NCBI RefSeq assembly: GCF_032062135.1
Contig: NC_092869.1
Location: 48,013,028 to 48,077,027 of the forward strand
Source: Pyxicephalus adspersus
Lineage: Eukaryota; Chordata; Amphibia; Anura; Pyxicephalidae
DNA length: 64,000 nucleotides
Direction: 5' to 3'
Under the pieces are notes generated by a model. The model worked only from the letters and a program-made list of their open reading frames with translations, ran no database searches and had not been told where the DNA came from. Made by a program: the position numbers and the translations under genes. This document shows positions 22,771 to 34,372 of this stretch, in pieces. How positions within the stretch are numbered: position 1 is the stretch's first letter; each line of letters starts with the position of its first letter.

Positions 22771-23250
22771 AGCACATTTATGTGTATTTGTCCTGTTCCT
22801 GCTGGATTTTGCTACATTGCACACTTTTGCATTCTGTTAAAGCCCATTCCCACCATGGCTGGGCTATTAAAAATGCACATGAGTTACCATAGGCAGCGAT
22901 TGGCAACCAATGCAATTGGGGGAGCAGCCCAATGCACAACACAGAAATGTGCTTTTAAATGCGCAGTGCCTGGATGTGCGTTGGACTGGCGTTGGTTTGT
23001 AAGGTGCGCTTATTAGGAATGAATATCACCAGAGTACCAACGCATGTATTGTCTGTTGGCACTTGTTGCAGCAACCTATTCTTTAACACTAGCAGGTATT
23101 AGCCGAGAAACAAGGGCAATAATTGGGCAAGGAATGGGGTTGGTCAATGGATGCACAGTGGTAATCGAGAAAGCAATCAATATTTGTGAGATATCAATCA
23201 TTTACGTGGTTGTGCACCTACCAACCAAGGTATGTCCAACATAAAGACCT
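22771..23250. repeat. Probable interspersed repeat, unassigned
   Basis: 'aaagcccattcccaccatgg' and many 'caatgca/tgcgc' phrases resemble the repeats at 27.2-28.0 and 62.6-62.8 kb, but copies are too diverged to align by eye. Confidence 0.3.
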
Positions 23251-23591
23251 CCCGGATCTAGGTTACTCCATACATGTAATCAGTTCCTAAAGGAACACGC
23301 TTTGTGTCAATGGATGCAGGAAAGAGAAAAACATCAGAAAATGATCTGCTCCACACCTTCCACCAGTGGAAAAGATGACATTTGTGCTTCATTGTAAATG
23401 GAGAGAATATTGGGGGACAAACATTAAAATTGTCATATTAATAAATAAAAGTTATTATATCAGTCTCATTATTTCATAGTCATATATTACTATATACATA
23501 TGTGTAAATAAAAACATTGTATTCTCATGCAGACGTTAAAAAAACAAATATAAATATTTATCTTTTCCTTTACCGTTATTAGAAAGGGGCC

Positions 23592-23997
23592 CTATTTCTT
23601 TGGCCCTCCTTCCCCTTGTAACACCTCCACTGCCTGACATAAGACAGAATCAGACATTTTTTGGTCCATTGTCTTGTCTTTCCACACAGGATTCCTGCCA
23701 TGCAACAAATCTTCATCAATCAGTAAGAACTCTTCATTCTCTGGTGACCCGCTTTCGCGTTTAGCTGGATTAGTCATGCGCTGAGTGGAAGAACACCCCA
23801 TTAATCTGCCGGAGAGTCTCTGACAGTAACAAGATCTCTACAAGCAGGAAGTTGAGATTTCGCTTATCTCCTGATGTTAGGAAGTCATTTTCCTCGGAGA
23901 GATGGTCGTAAATCTCACCGTATAGAAAATATGATGCGCTGATAGCGTACACTGAATCCTTATGGCTGAATAAAAGATTAGAATAACCATTTATCAA
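23592..23997 (-). pseudogene. Unnamed coding fragment, two frames
   Basis: Two overlapping minus-strand frames both read like protein. The first (23997-23770) includes SVYAISASYFLYGEIYDHL and LNFLLVEILLLSETLRQ, an amphipathic helical style. The second (23801-23592) includes ESGSPENEEFLLIDEDLL and NPVWKDKTMDQKMSD. A switch of frame near 23790-23800 would join them. A good acceptor (ttctaatcttttattcag) ends at 23966, so the first frame could begin as an exon at 23965. No convincing donor follows. I do not recognise the family. It may be a frameshifted pseudogene, a terminal exon, or chance. Confidence 0.35.
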
Positions 23998-23999
23998 TG

Positions 24000-25185
24000 G
24001 TGGTTAAGCCATGGAATTCCTAACCGTATGAGGTGGTGACACAAATTCTCCGACTTGAATTGAAAAGGATGCATGGATTGGATGCATTTTATTTTTATAG
24101 ATGTATAAAATGTAAAGTGGAATGGAAGGTTCTCCTGTACTATCCGTCCCGGCCCGCTTCACAATTCACCTAAACTGGTAAATCCGGTACATACCTGTGC
24201 AGAAAAACATCATATTTTGGGTAAGGTTACAGGGGAGTTTGCCAGCTGCATGCACAAGTACTTTTACGTTCATTTTCAATCAGAGTGTTCGCTAGCATTC
24301 CTTTGCTTGGTATTGCAATGGCCACCCATCGGTGAAGGAACTCATCTCAATGCATTGCAATGGGCTGCTGCTATTGCTATGGGGGACTCGGACTTGGAGG
24401 GACCAAGTGGGCATAGACAGCAGACCCTGGGCCGGAGGTAATACCCAGCTTCATCAATAGGCGAGAGCTTGGTGGGATAATTTCAACTAATTTGCTCCAA
24501 TCTGGAGACTGAGTTGTGTCCTTCCAAGGTTTTGTCGTCTTTGCATTGTTCAGTTATCTTCCTGTAATAGTGAATGGGCCATTATGTGATTGTTGTAATC
24601 ATTGTTATTGGGTTCTGATCAATCCCTTTTATCAGAGATACCTACAAATGTATGTCAGGCAGTATCACATACAAAATATATAAGGAGGTCATTGTAGGAA
24701 TAATCCTAATTCTCTGCTTTCTTTATACATTTAGTAACTCTAAACAACCAATGAGAATAATGCTACATCTTCTGACATATTCTGATTGGCTGCTATGGTT
24801 TGCTGCACTTTATCCTATGAATTAATTGGTGGAGATATTTAAATGACTTTTCTGTATTTTCAGCCACTGAGGAAAGCAGAATTCCAGTCTGAACTTTCAC
24901 TCAGATTATAACAGTCAGGGGCTGAGGAATTGTGACCAGATATTATGAGCAGCATGATTCTACATGGAAGAGTGATGGAAGAACAAGACCAAGTGGTGCC
25001 ACAAGTCTGCTATAAGGTCAGGTCCACGGGTTTATTCACCTGAGCTTCATTTACTTCCTCCTGAAACTTCCTTACACCTATAATGTATTTAGAGCCACCC
25101 GACTTTCCCTTCTGTCCTCCACTCTCTCCATATTGGGTTCCCGCAGTCTCTCCCGATGTGTTTTATCCCTCCCATTGGACCGGAT
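24000..25185. other. Unassigned non-coding sequence
   Basis: 24200-24440 has 'tgcattgcaatgggctgctg' phrases that look like an interspersed repeat. 24700-24850 contains a CCAAT-like 'caaccaatgagaa' and 'ctgattggctgctatgg'. No gene is supported. Confidence 0.3.
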
Positions 25186-25189
25186 TTAT

Positions 25190-25384
25190 GAAAGCTCTGG
25201 AGAGAATACACTTTCATCAGTGAAGCTGGGTGATCCAGCAAACCAGGAATGGATCTGGTCCAGGATTGAAAACATTTGCTAGCAAATGTCTTTTAAAAAA
25301 TTAATTCCAGGTTTTCTGAATCGCCCAGCTTCACTGATCAAGTGTATCCTCTCTATCCTTGGATAGCTTTAATAAATCATGCCC
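25190..25384. mobile_element. Palindromic hairpin MITE, copy 4
   Basis: ggatttatgaaagctctgg at one end and tagctttaataaatcatg at the other, with catcagtgaagctgggtgat mirrored by ccagcttcactgat. It is of the same subfamily as copies 3 and 7. Confidence 0.88.
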
Positions 25385-25982
25385 AATGTTTTAATATTGT
25401 TGACCATCTTTTGTGATCACATGCCTTTCCATGGAGAGAAAAGAAGGTTTGGGCTGGGCATACCCACTCTGCTCCGTACAATGTGTACTACTCTACTACT
25501 ATAGGTTCCACTCTGATATCACCAATTTGATGCTGACGTCAATTCTGATTTGCAGGTATCTTCCATCCTCCCCCTCATTAAAACATCCCTCCAACCTTAA
25601 GTCCTGCGTATTTGTACCGGCTTCCCTCCTGGACTGATTTTGCTTACTCGCTGTTCACTGCACACTGTGAGCTTCTCACAATGTGCATTAGATGCTGCAG
25701 AAATGTAGACAGACAAATAGGTGTCATTTCTCGGACGGAGGACATTCAACCCCTCCCCAACCTGACTGTCCCTGCTCCTTTCATTCAGACTGACACCAAT
25801 TCATTTTGATATTTGCACACCTTCCAAAAGCCAGCCCATTGCTTGCATCATAGCTCTTGGAGGGAGTACAGGTCCGGAATGTAAGGTGCTGTGATATTTT
25901 CGGGAAGTTATATACAACACCCTGCCATTCCTTCCCACCATAATCAGCTGGCATTGCATGGAGAAGCTAAAAGGCCAAAAAG
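25385..25982. other. No feature seen
   Basis: Unassigned sequence. The phrase 'actgcacactgtgagcttct' (25656-25675) also occurs at 12184-12203, so an old repeat shared with 12140-12230 is likely. Confidence 0.4.
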
Positions 25983-26441
25983 TTGGTATGTGATTTACCA
26001 TTAGTGGCGGGATCCAAAATGTTAGAGTTGTCACTAGAGCAGGACATAAAAAGGGGAAATCATGAACACAAATGTTTTAGTGGGGATTCTTCTCCCAGGG
26101 GAACATTTCTGTCTTTTCCAGTTGCTTCTGGGAACATGAAGGTGAATCTCGCTAGTAAGACCAAAAAATACCCAGATTTGGGTTTTAACCCTTTCCTACC
26201 CCTATCCAAAACTCTTGGCTATACGGAGACTTTAACAAGAATTCCGCCGGTGTATAATGGCACGCAGGCACGCTGCCAAATTTGCTTTGGCACAGAAAGC
26301 TTCAAGTTGCGGCTGCCCCATAACGAGGCCCATGAGTGCCGGAACAGTCGCACAGCCCCCGTGACAAGTGCTTCAAAGAGGCCCTGTATTCACCTCCATC
26401 CCTTGGCCCAGCCCGGCGGTAACTCACAGCTGTCAGTGTAA
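25983..26441 (+). other. 152-codon open frame, doubtful
   Basis: The longest complete frame outside repeats and the gap. The protein has no domain that I recognise and its composition is near what random moderate-GC DNA gives. It overlaps a block that looks regulatory. I see no flanking splice or promoter signals, so I do not call it a gene. Confidence 0.15.
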
Positions 26442-27060
26442 CAGCCCCTCCAGTAAAGCCCGGCAGTTTTAATAGATCATTTTTTAAAAGAAAACCTAAA
26501 ACGACCGCGGCGGCTCCCATCCGGGCCCTCTGTGTGCGCTCGGTGCATGGCAGTCTTCATCCAGCACCAGCAAAAAAGGCAACGTCTGGGCCGGCGGTTC
26601 CTGTCTATTCCCCCAGGATGCTTTGCTGCAGACCTGGAGCAACATTCTCAGCTGTGTTTAATCTGCTCTGAGACACGCTGGCTATGAAGCAACATCGAGC
26701 GCCGTAGCCGAGACAAGCTAAGCCCTGGACCCGGCCAGCCCCCCAGCTCCCGCACGAACTGGTGAACTGGAGGGCGTCCAGTTTGCTCCGGCTGCTCCCC
26801 TGGCGATATGAGTCTGTTCCAATTAATTGTGTTTAACAATTCTAATCACACTTTAGCACATTAATCCTATTTTCGATCCAAAACACATCTGAGGGAGCCG
26901 TATGGGGGCCCTTTTATGGCAACCACAAATCAGATGGTCCTCGGAGAGGCACCGAGACCCTCGCCCCGCTCTGCACTCTCACTGAACTTAAACTTAATAA
27001 AATTACGTGACCAACCTGTGGGCGGATTTATTGCACGACGTTTCTCTGTGGAAACTCATT
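26130..27060. promoter_or_regulatory. Candidate conserved non-coding element, CpG-bearing
   Basis: The most CpG-rich repeat-free block in the window (26230-26800), followed by an AT-rich homeodomain-type part (aattaattgtgtttaacaat at 26821-26840). It could be an enhancer cluster. A promoter is less likely because no downstream exon can be found. Confidence 0.38.
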
Positions 27061-27164
27061 CCCTTTTTTAAATTTATTTTTATTAAAGAAGAACTCCTCT
27101 AAGTGAAATCCAGAAGGTGAAATAACAAAAAATGGAAAACACAGGTTCAGCTAAACTACAGTGG

Positions 27165-27740
27165 TCTCTAAGGGCCCATTCACGCTATGTGTTGTGTCAA
27201 TGTGCGGTCATGAGTTAAGTGCGTGCTTTGTAAAAGAATATTGGAACAGAAAATAAAAATGTAACATGTTGCAGTTTACAAAGCCTGGGACACGGGGCTG
27301 CACATTCTCCTTGTTATCAAGCTGCATTGTCTCCATTTCTGTTCCTGCACTTTAAAGAGGCCCCGCCACCTATGCGGAGGAATATGAATGATTGGAAAGC
27401 TCCTGGACCCAGTTATAGCCGCTCTATTCCTTCCATTGCAACCAGTGACATCGCAATATTTGGGGAACATGTGACCTGCTTCTCTGTGACCCCCTCAGCA
27501 CACAGACCATGATCATGAAGACTCAGAAGCTGTCTGATGCCAAAACCCGGTTGATGTAGAGCCAGAGTATGGCATTGGGCTAAGTGCATGCCAACATGTG
27601 TTGTGAAAGCCTTGTTAAAATGCAATGCAATGCTTTTGTTGTTTGTTGCTTTTTGGGGACGTCTATGCTTCCTTATTACCCACCTATTTAAAAATAAAAC
27701 ATTTTACAACAATAAATAATGTAAAAAATGAGAGCAGGTT
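27165..27740. repeat. Probable interspersed repeat
   Basis: It opens 'agggcccattcacgctatgt', a start that I associate with a frog DNA-transposon family, and contains 'ctttaaagaggccccgccac'. Its extent is uncertain. Confidence 0.4.
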
Positions 27741-27749
27741 CCGATCAAT

Positions 27750-27975
27750 GGTAGGAGCAAACCATCCAGTGTGGCACCTTGCCAACTGCTCAGCCGCTTC
27801 ATCACACTGCTGGTTGTTGAAGAACCAACCTTTGCAGATTTTGAAAGCGGAACTGATACACATTCACTGCTGCCCCCATTCATTCCCCATTGGGCTGTTG
27901 TGGGTGGAAGCTACATGTGGCGATTTCCTCATGGCAGCGACTTGATGGCATGGGGAAGAGGTAACCGCACCACAA
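27750..27975. repeat. Interspersed repeat shared with 41.3 kb
   Basis: It aligns by eye over its whole length with 41270-41500: accttgycaactgc, 'aagaaccaac', 'actg(c)tg..cccccattcatt' and 'gaagctacatg' occur in the same order. Both are non-coding copies of one family. Confidence 0.7.
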
Positions 27976-28189
27976 CCTCATGGCCATGATGAACATAGCC
28001 TTACTCACCCAGAAGAAGGAAATTGCATCATTTTAGAGGTTGCAGGGGTTGGTATGGAAGATGTTTTATTTCTATGGGTTGCAGCAAGTTGCAGTTTCTT
28101 AACATGCTGCTCAGAAATGCAATGTAATGTAATTTGGAGCCTTGGGACCTTCAGCAAGTTGCCTTGTTCTTGAGTTGGGATTGTTTTGG

Positions 28190-28250
28190 GCATTGCAGCC
28201 CAATGTGCCCATTGCAGCCCAATACATCCCGATGCAGCCCGACACTTCCG
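28190..28250 (+). repeat. About 20-bp tandem repeat, three units
   Basis: 'gcattgcagcccaatgtgcc', 'cattgcagcccaatacatcc' and 'gatgcagcccgacac' follow one another. Confidence 0.7.
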
Positions 28251-28379
28251 GGAAATCTGGGCCTCATATTTTCAGCAAGCTGTATACCTAAAAACAGAAA
28301 TGTTCCTTTAATCCATTTTCTTTTTTCAGAGTCTGAGGTGCTGCAACAGCTAAAACAGTGGTGGTAAAAAAGCGGTGAC

Positions 28380-28740
28380 GGCCTCACCAGGTGCGCACAT
28401 TTTATGTGTCCGTGTTAGCGGTTTGAGATCTCAGGCCTGTTTCCTTTTACTTCTCTGTTTCTCTCTTTTATTTATTTTTGGTAAAAAGCCTTTTTTCTTC
28501 CAAGTCATTTTTCAAGCCAATCATAACTCTGCAACATTTTGCTATTCTAGACGTCCGTGCTGTGCCGTGATAAATGAATCGCTTACACGAATGTGTATGA
28601 AGGAATGGAATGGTCCTGTGATGTTAGTAAGGCGATATAGAAAAATTGGAGGTGTTGGCTGCAGCAGCCAATAGGATTCACATTCTCAACGTGTGTGTCC
28701 TTTGCCGTACGCGTGTCTAGATATATTCAGACATGTTCCC
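28380..28740. promoter_or_regulatory. Possible conserved non-coding element
   Basis: Repeat-free with a pyrimidine-rich part (28440-28500) and retained CpGs (28550-28590). Inference from composition. Confidence 0.27.
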
Positions 28741-28980
28741 ACCGATATCCACAGCCTAAAGTACAACCCTTCATTCCTGTCCCAGGGACACAACATGGAG
28801 GGAATTCCCATTTTAGGGATATGTCACCTAAACAGGTGACCATGTTGGAAAATTTCCCCCTATTTCCTGTCCTAGTGAGAATTGTATAGTTTTGGGGTTT
28901 TGTCACTTTCTGTAAGTCCTAAATGTGGAGTCATCAAACTTTGCAAACGGTTGGTTGACTCTTTATAAGACCTTAGAGAG

Positions 28981-29940
28981 GCCAGTGGGAGGGATAGTGC
29001 CCCAAGGTTTGTATTGCTGGGAGGAAGAATGCCCCACCATTGGTGTCATTGGGATCAGTTAATGATTAATCGGGGTGCTGAGAGTGTAACTACATTGGTC
29101 TAGGAGGGGGAATAGTGCACTAATATTGGTGATAGTAAGAACAATCATGGGTATAAGTGGAATGAATATTGCCCTATCAGTGATATCTTTGGGAGGAACA
29201 GTGTCCCATCACTTGTGTGAAGAAGAGGAATAATGCCCCATCACTGGTATCAGAGGGAACAATACTGCCCCATCATTGGTGTTCTTGGGAGGAATAGTCT
29301 CTAGTAGATGGTCTGAGTAAGTGCTGATATTGGTGAAGTGCAACTACATTGGTCTACTGAATGATGCCCCAATATTGATGATAGCAGGAACAATAGTGCC
29401 CCATTACTGGTGTCATTGGGAGGAATAGTGCCCATCATCGATGTCAATGGCAAGAATAGTGCCCCATCATTGGTGTCAGTAGGAACCGCTGTGTACCATC
29501 ATTTGTGTCAATAGAAAAAGTATTGCCCTTTCATCAATGGGAGGAGTTTTGCGCCATCATTGGTGTAAAGGGGAGGAATACTGCCCCATCATTGTTGTCA
29601 ATGGAAGGTATAATGCCCCATTATTGGTGTCAGTGGGAACAATAGTGCCCCATCATTGGTGTCAGTGGAAGGGATAGTGCCCCATCATTGGTGTCATTGG
29701 GTGGAATACTGCCTGACAATTGGGGTCAATGGCAGGAATAGTGCCCCATCATTGGTGTCAATGGAAGGTTAAATGCCCCATCACTGGTGTCAGTGGAAGG
29801 GATAGTGCCCTTTTATTGGGGTCAATAGAAAGGATATTGCCCCATCATTGGTGTCAATAGAAGGGATAGTGCCCCATCATTGGTGTCAGTGGGAACAATA
29901 TTGCCCTATCATTGGAGTCAGTGGAAGGGATAGTGCCCCA
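28981..29940 (+). repeat. 32-bp minisatellite, about 30 degenerate units
   Basis: The unit is 'agtgccccatcattggtgtc' followed by agtgggaggaat. Clean neighbours start at 29644 and 29676, a 32-bp period. Units vary at the trinucleotide after gtc and at the ggaa/ggga block, and some are shortened. It spans nearly 1 kb without interruption. Confidence 0.93.
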
Positions 29941-31380
29941 ACGGTCAGGTAAAGGCCAGGTCTCCCTTTGTAGAGAACAGGAAATGAGGGAACATCTGTA
30001 CAATGGGGCCACAGGAAAAAATAAAAAGTAATAAAACATAAAGCCCACAATCTGTTGCACTGGTATGGCATGGGGCAATGATGCATGCAGTGCTGTACAC
30101 CAATCAGATTTCAGGAATCTGTAGGATCCCGCCACCTGCTTCCTCTCCGATGATATTGCAGTCTGCAAATGGAAAATATCTTTATTTCTGGATTTGATTC
30201 TGCTAACCCCCCCATTATCCAGTCTACAAAAATAAGTCAAAGCGTGACTTTCAAAAACAAATCACAAAAAGATGGATGAGGGTGAGCTGCGGTGGCTGGC
30301 AGCAGGGTGAAAGCACGATCTGGAAGATTATACACCACACTTTCACATGCCCAATTGAATATGGCATCTTACTCGGCACTTAACATGTCAGATAGACAAA
30401 TGGCCTGCAGAGAAATCATGGTGAGGGGGGTTTGTCATTTTGCGGCATCTGAAACTCTTCCAAGATGGAAATTCCAATCACATCCAATGCTGAGGACACA
30501 AACAGAAAAGATGGGTGGAGGAACGGGTTAAAAGGTTGTCATCCCAATTCTTGGTTCAGGACACATTTACATGGCTGCAAAGAAGGAGGGAGACGCCATT
30601 TTTATTCTGAATCAGAACCAATAATTTAATTCTCAAAGCTTTAAAAGAAGGATAAGGCGCCATATTTACCATGTGACTAATTTTACAATCTTATTGGATT
30701 CAGCTTTAAAAACAAGCATGTCAGGAAGGGTCAGTATAAGCCAAAATGGCCCCTGGAACAATATGAAGTAAGAGACCTCATATGCACAGCATTTCATCTC
30801 CCTGCACCCTGCCATCGTGCCATTTGGGGTTCTGCAGAAGTTGGGGCAATTGTTTGCCCGATCCAAAAACCATCTCCGAAGTCAGGCTGACCTCTGTGCC
30901 AGGTTGTGCCAGCTAATTCTCTAGCTGTGTGAATTGAACCTTCTGTGTCGTGCTTCATGTCTGAATTCTCACCGCTCCATCTCCTCAATTACAAAGAGTA
31001 CCAGGTACTAAAAACAAAATCCTTTACATTCATTTCCTTGCAGTCTCCTAGTGCAATCAGGTCGTGTCATGGCCACTTGGTGCACACAATGGCAGGAAGG
31101 TGCCACTAAGTTCTGCTGTATTGTACCCCAGCCTGTGTGATGATAAACCCCTATGGGCCATGGTAATGGCCGGCTGGACTCTTCGGAAATGGGCCATCTA
31201 ACAGACCATTGTCCTGCCTGAAGGTGACGTCTGGAGCTGGACCATCAACCAGCTGGAGCTCCATGCAGAAGAGAAGCAAAACTTTTTTTTTTGTTGAAGC
31301 AAAGGAGGAGATATTCATTTTCTGGCAATGTCTTTGTGTTCTTCTACACGAGACCTGTGTCGTAATTAGACCAGCCAATT
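29941..31380. other. Unassigned non-coding sequence
   Basis: No gene is supported. 30240-30400 (gatggatgagggtgagctgc and following) looks unique and may hold a short conserved element. The frame 29854-30240 on the minus strand overlaps the minisatellite and is not protein-like. Confidence 0.3.
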
Positions 31381-31790
31381 AAAATGTGCCATGTGTGCAG
31401 GAAAAACATTGGAAAGCGTGACTTTGGCCAAAGCGCAGATGAGGAAAGAAGTATAAAATGTTCTCCATTAGCGCCGTGAATGTGAAGTTATTTTTACCCA
31501 CCACAGTGAAAAGCTGCAGAATGCCGAGGGTTCAGGACGGAGCCAAAATCTCACCAACTTCCTGTTTTTAGCACATGAGAGGATTTTCAAACAAATGTAT
31601 CGCCGGCTCGCTGGGGGCACCGAGCAAAATGGAAGCTAAACAGGCTTCGGGATGGTTTATTTATTCGCCAGCCTTGGGGAGAGCGGAGGAGGGGAGCGCA
31701 CTTCAAACAGGCCAACGCAGAAAAGGCCGGAAAAGGAATATTATGGTATTTTCTTTGGAAATTCTATTAATGTTTTAAAGCTAAAAAATG
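31381..31790. promoter_or_regulatory. Candidate conserved non-coding element
   Basis: Repeat-free, with mixed composition and CpGs (31590-31740) next to AT-rich flanks. Inference. Confidence 0.3.
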
Positions 31791-32184
31791 CCAACCCTAT
31801 TTTCCCAAAATCCCCCATTCCCTCCCCAGTAAGCCACAAATACTTTGCTATAAGAGAACCAACACCTCAACACCTGGAGCTGGCATCAGCAAGTCAGCAA
31901 TGGCAGCCACCTTGCCTTTATCAGAGACAGACGTAGCCAACAGTTGGCCGCTGTGCAGAATTGACTTTGTGGCCCTACTGTCTGAGGAGGGTCTGGGGCC
32001 CTCTTGGCACCTCCCTATGTCTGCCCTTTAATTTATCTCTCCAGTAACAGCCCGGGGTGCACAATTTGAGACAAGCTGTACGCTACTAAATAAATGTGAA
32101 TTCTCAGTCAGCCAGAGGTCTGCACATTTTGTTTAATAAGCTTTGCAAACTGCCAGAGCTTGTGCTTAGTTGGAATCTACAGGT

Positions 32185-32203
32185 CCTGCTGGGATTTGTA
32201 GTT
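32185..32203 (-). promoter_or_regulatory. ZNF143-like motif, reverse
   Basis: 'cctgctgggatttgtagt' is the reverse complement of ACTACAAATCCCAGCAGG, matching the ZNF143 core. It is the same motif as at 17978 but in the opposite orientation; both are likely repeat-borne. Confidence 0.45.
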
Positions 32204-32259
32204 CTTCGATAGCTAAAAGCCATGAGTTAAATGCTGGAAGAGCCTCGGAGGTAGAAGGA

Positions 32260-32997
32260 ATTGGTGGATTTGCCGTCCTATGCATGTTCCATTGGAATTG
32301 TTGGGATCACATGATATGCCACCAATAGGACTGACTAATGTACAATTCCTGTGCAGCGTTTCAGCTCCGTTATGTTGGTGCCGGTGGCTTCATAGACACT
32401 GATTTTGTCATATTTTCTGGTGCTTGAATTACAATATAGTGATAAATAGATTTTGTGAACTTCAATTGCTTTTTTGGAGAATGAAGTAGTAACTGAAGCA
32501 GAACTCCAGCCATCCCTTGCCTGTTCTTGGAGGAGGTCCATGTTGTGTGTGTTTGGGGAGGATGGGGGCATTGGGACACATGTTTCCTATCTTTATTCAA
32601 ATTGAAGAATTTCCTTTCACTTCAAGTTTCCCCAAAACACAACAAGGAGTGTGAATCTCTCCAAAGTAAAGAGAACTCCGGTCCTAGTTGTCACCAAAAC
32701 AGGCACCCCCATTCTACTTCTGACAAAATTGGGATTTGCCATTGTTAGAATGTGTTGCATTGAGGCAGCCAATCATTACAATAGGAGTGCCAATGCACCA
32801 CAATGGTAAATCTTCACTTTTCTGACAATGCATAGCGCACAATGGAGGCATTGCAGTGTGTTGTGCTGTACATATTTTGATGCCACCAGCAATTAGCAAA
32901 GTACTGCACATTCATTTTAGATGCACAAGTGTGGATGGGAACCAAGTGAATACGTCGCTTGCCCCATATATAGAACGTAACAGGTCCACTTTACCCC
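32260..32997. repeat. Unassigned, partly an interspersed repeat
   Basis: 32730-32940 has 'ccaatgcaccacaatgg' and 'gacaatgcatagcgcacaat' phrases typical of the CA/TG-rich repeats also seen near 22.9 and 62.7 kb. No gene. Confidence 0.3.
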
Positions 32998-33005
32998 CCT
33001 AGAAT

Positions 33006-34026
33006 AGGGGTCAGCAACAGGGATAGATTTTTTTGATGGGCAGAGTTCTTTATGTTCTGACGATGCCTTAGCGATGAAATTTTAAGGGGTGTTAGCCACA
33101 GGTGTCCCTCATTTGCAGCTTTAATTTTGTTCACCTGTACCCCCAATCTAGCCTCCAGCAATGTGTAACAGGGTAGATTATTTTGATGGGCAGAGTTCTT
33201 TATTTTCTGACGATGCCTTAGCGATTCAATTGTAGGTGGTGTTAGCCATAAGTGTCCCCCACTTGCACCTCTATTTTGGTCACCTGTACCGCCTCCCCCC
33301 CGTTCCAGAGAAATTGGGGTTCAGATGCTAGATGCTTCCAGCAATGTGTAACAGGGTAGATTTTTTTGATAGGCGGAGTTTTTATGAATTTTTAGGAGGT
33401 GTTAGCCACAGGTGTCCCGTACTTGCACCTCAAATTTTTTTCACCTGTACCTCCGTTTCCAGATAAATTGGGGTTTAGGTGCTAGAAGCCTCCAACAATG
33501 TGTAACAGGGTAGGGGTTTTTTGATGGGTGGAGTTTTTAGGAGGTGTTAGCCACAGGTGTCCCCCACTTGCACCTCTAATTTTGTTCACCTGTACTCCCT
33601 TCCTGTTCCAGAGAAATTGGGGTTCAGGTGCCTCCAGCAATGTGTAGCGGTAAATTTTTTTGATGGGTGGAGTTCTTTAGGTTCTGATGATAGCCTAACA
33701 ATTAAATTTTAGGGGGTGTTAGTCACAGGTGTCCCCCACTTGCACCTACATTTTTGGTTTTGTACATCTCCCCATTCCAGAGGAATTGGGGTTCAAAGGA
33801 GGGGGATGTCATTGTACACACCCATTTGTACACGCCCCGTGGTAGATTTATTTCACTGGTAGATTTTTTTCATTAGAACACCGGATAGGGAATCCCCCTC
33901 CTCCGCAGTGTCTTGGGAGGAAGGGGATCCCCCATCAGAGATCTCCCCGCGGCAGCTGAAGGGAGCCACAACAAGGAGGCTGAAGAGCCGCATGCGGCTC
34001 CGGAGCCGCAGGTTGCAGACCCCTGC
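33006..34026. mobile_element. hAT-type non-autonomous element with TSD
   Basis: A perfect 8-bp duplication, CCTAGAAT, flanks it (32998-33005 and 34027-34034). The ends aggggtcagcaac and gttgcagacccctgc are inverted. Inside, a segment opening cagcaatgtgtaacaggg recurs at about 33012, 33156, 33339, 33493 and 33635 (spacing 142-183 bp), each with tttttgatgggnggagtt and ggtgttagccacaggtgtcc. The 3' part shares ggctccggagccgcaggttg with the MITE at 39890. No transposase is encoded. Confidence 0.92.
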
Positions 34027-34137
34027 CCTAGAATGAATATGAAGCTTAATAGGCTGAAGAATATCCGGCGGTTTGAGGCTTCGGCTTGGTAACTTCCCTT
34101 TCACATTCCCTCCAAGCTCCATTACCCAAAATATCCC

Positions 34138-34372
34138 CAAAGCTGCGTACATGCGTTCAATCATTGTTATGGCGAAAGATTGTTTCCAAAAGAGTGACAG
34201 ACGAACAAATGAGCCCTGTACACAGCTCCATTCTGTTCTATGGGAGGGAGAGGGAAGGGGAGCTCCTCTTTATTGACTTGTACATTGGTCCTTCTCCATC
34301 TGTCAGAATGGATCCATGAGCGACGTCCGGTGACCTCTGATTCTCATCCGAGACGAGTCTGACCGCTTGTGC
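34138..34372. mobile_element. Diverged MITE (taaagctgcgtacac family)
   Basis: It starts aaagctgcgtacatgcg and includes 'gagccctgtacacagctcc' and 'gggagggagagggaagggg', parallel to the next element. It is an older relative lying directly before it. Confidence 0.6.

Noticed and set aside
25983..26441. Protein-coding gene of 152 codons
   Set aside because: No domain, no splice or promoter support, and it overlaps a block that looks regulatory; listed as doubtful only.
27276..27470. THAP-like zinc-finger fragment on the minus strand (CDVTGCNGRN start)
   Set aside because: The spacing of Cys and His does not fit a THAP domain, and the region is an interspersed repeat.
28981..29940. CRISPR-like array, since units are 32 bp
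   Set aside because: There are no spacers: the units abut and vary throughout. It is a minisatellite in a vertebrate genome.
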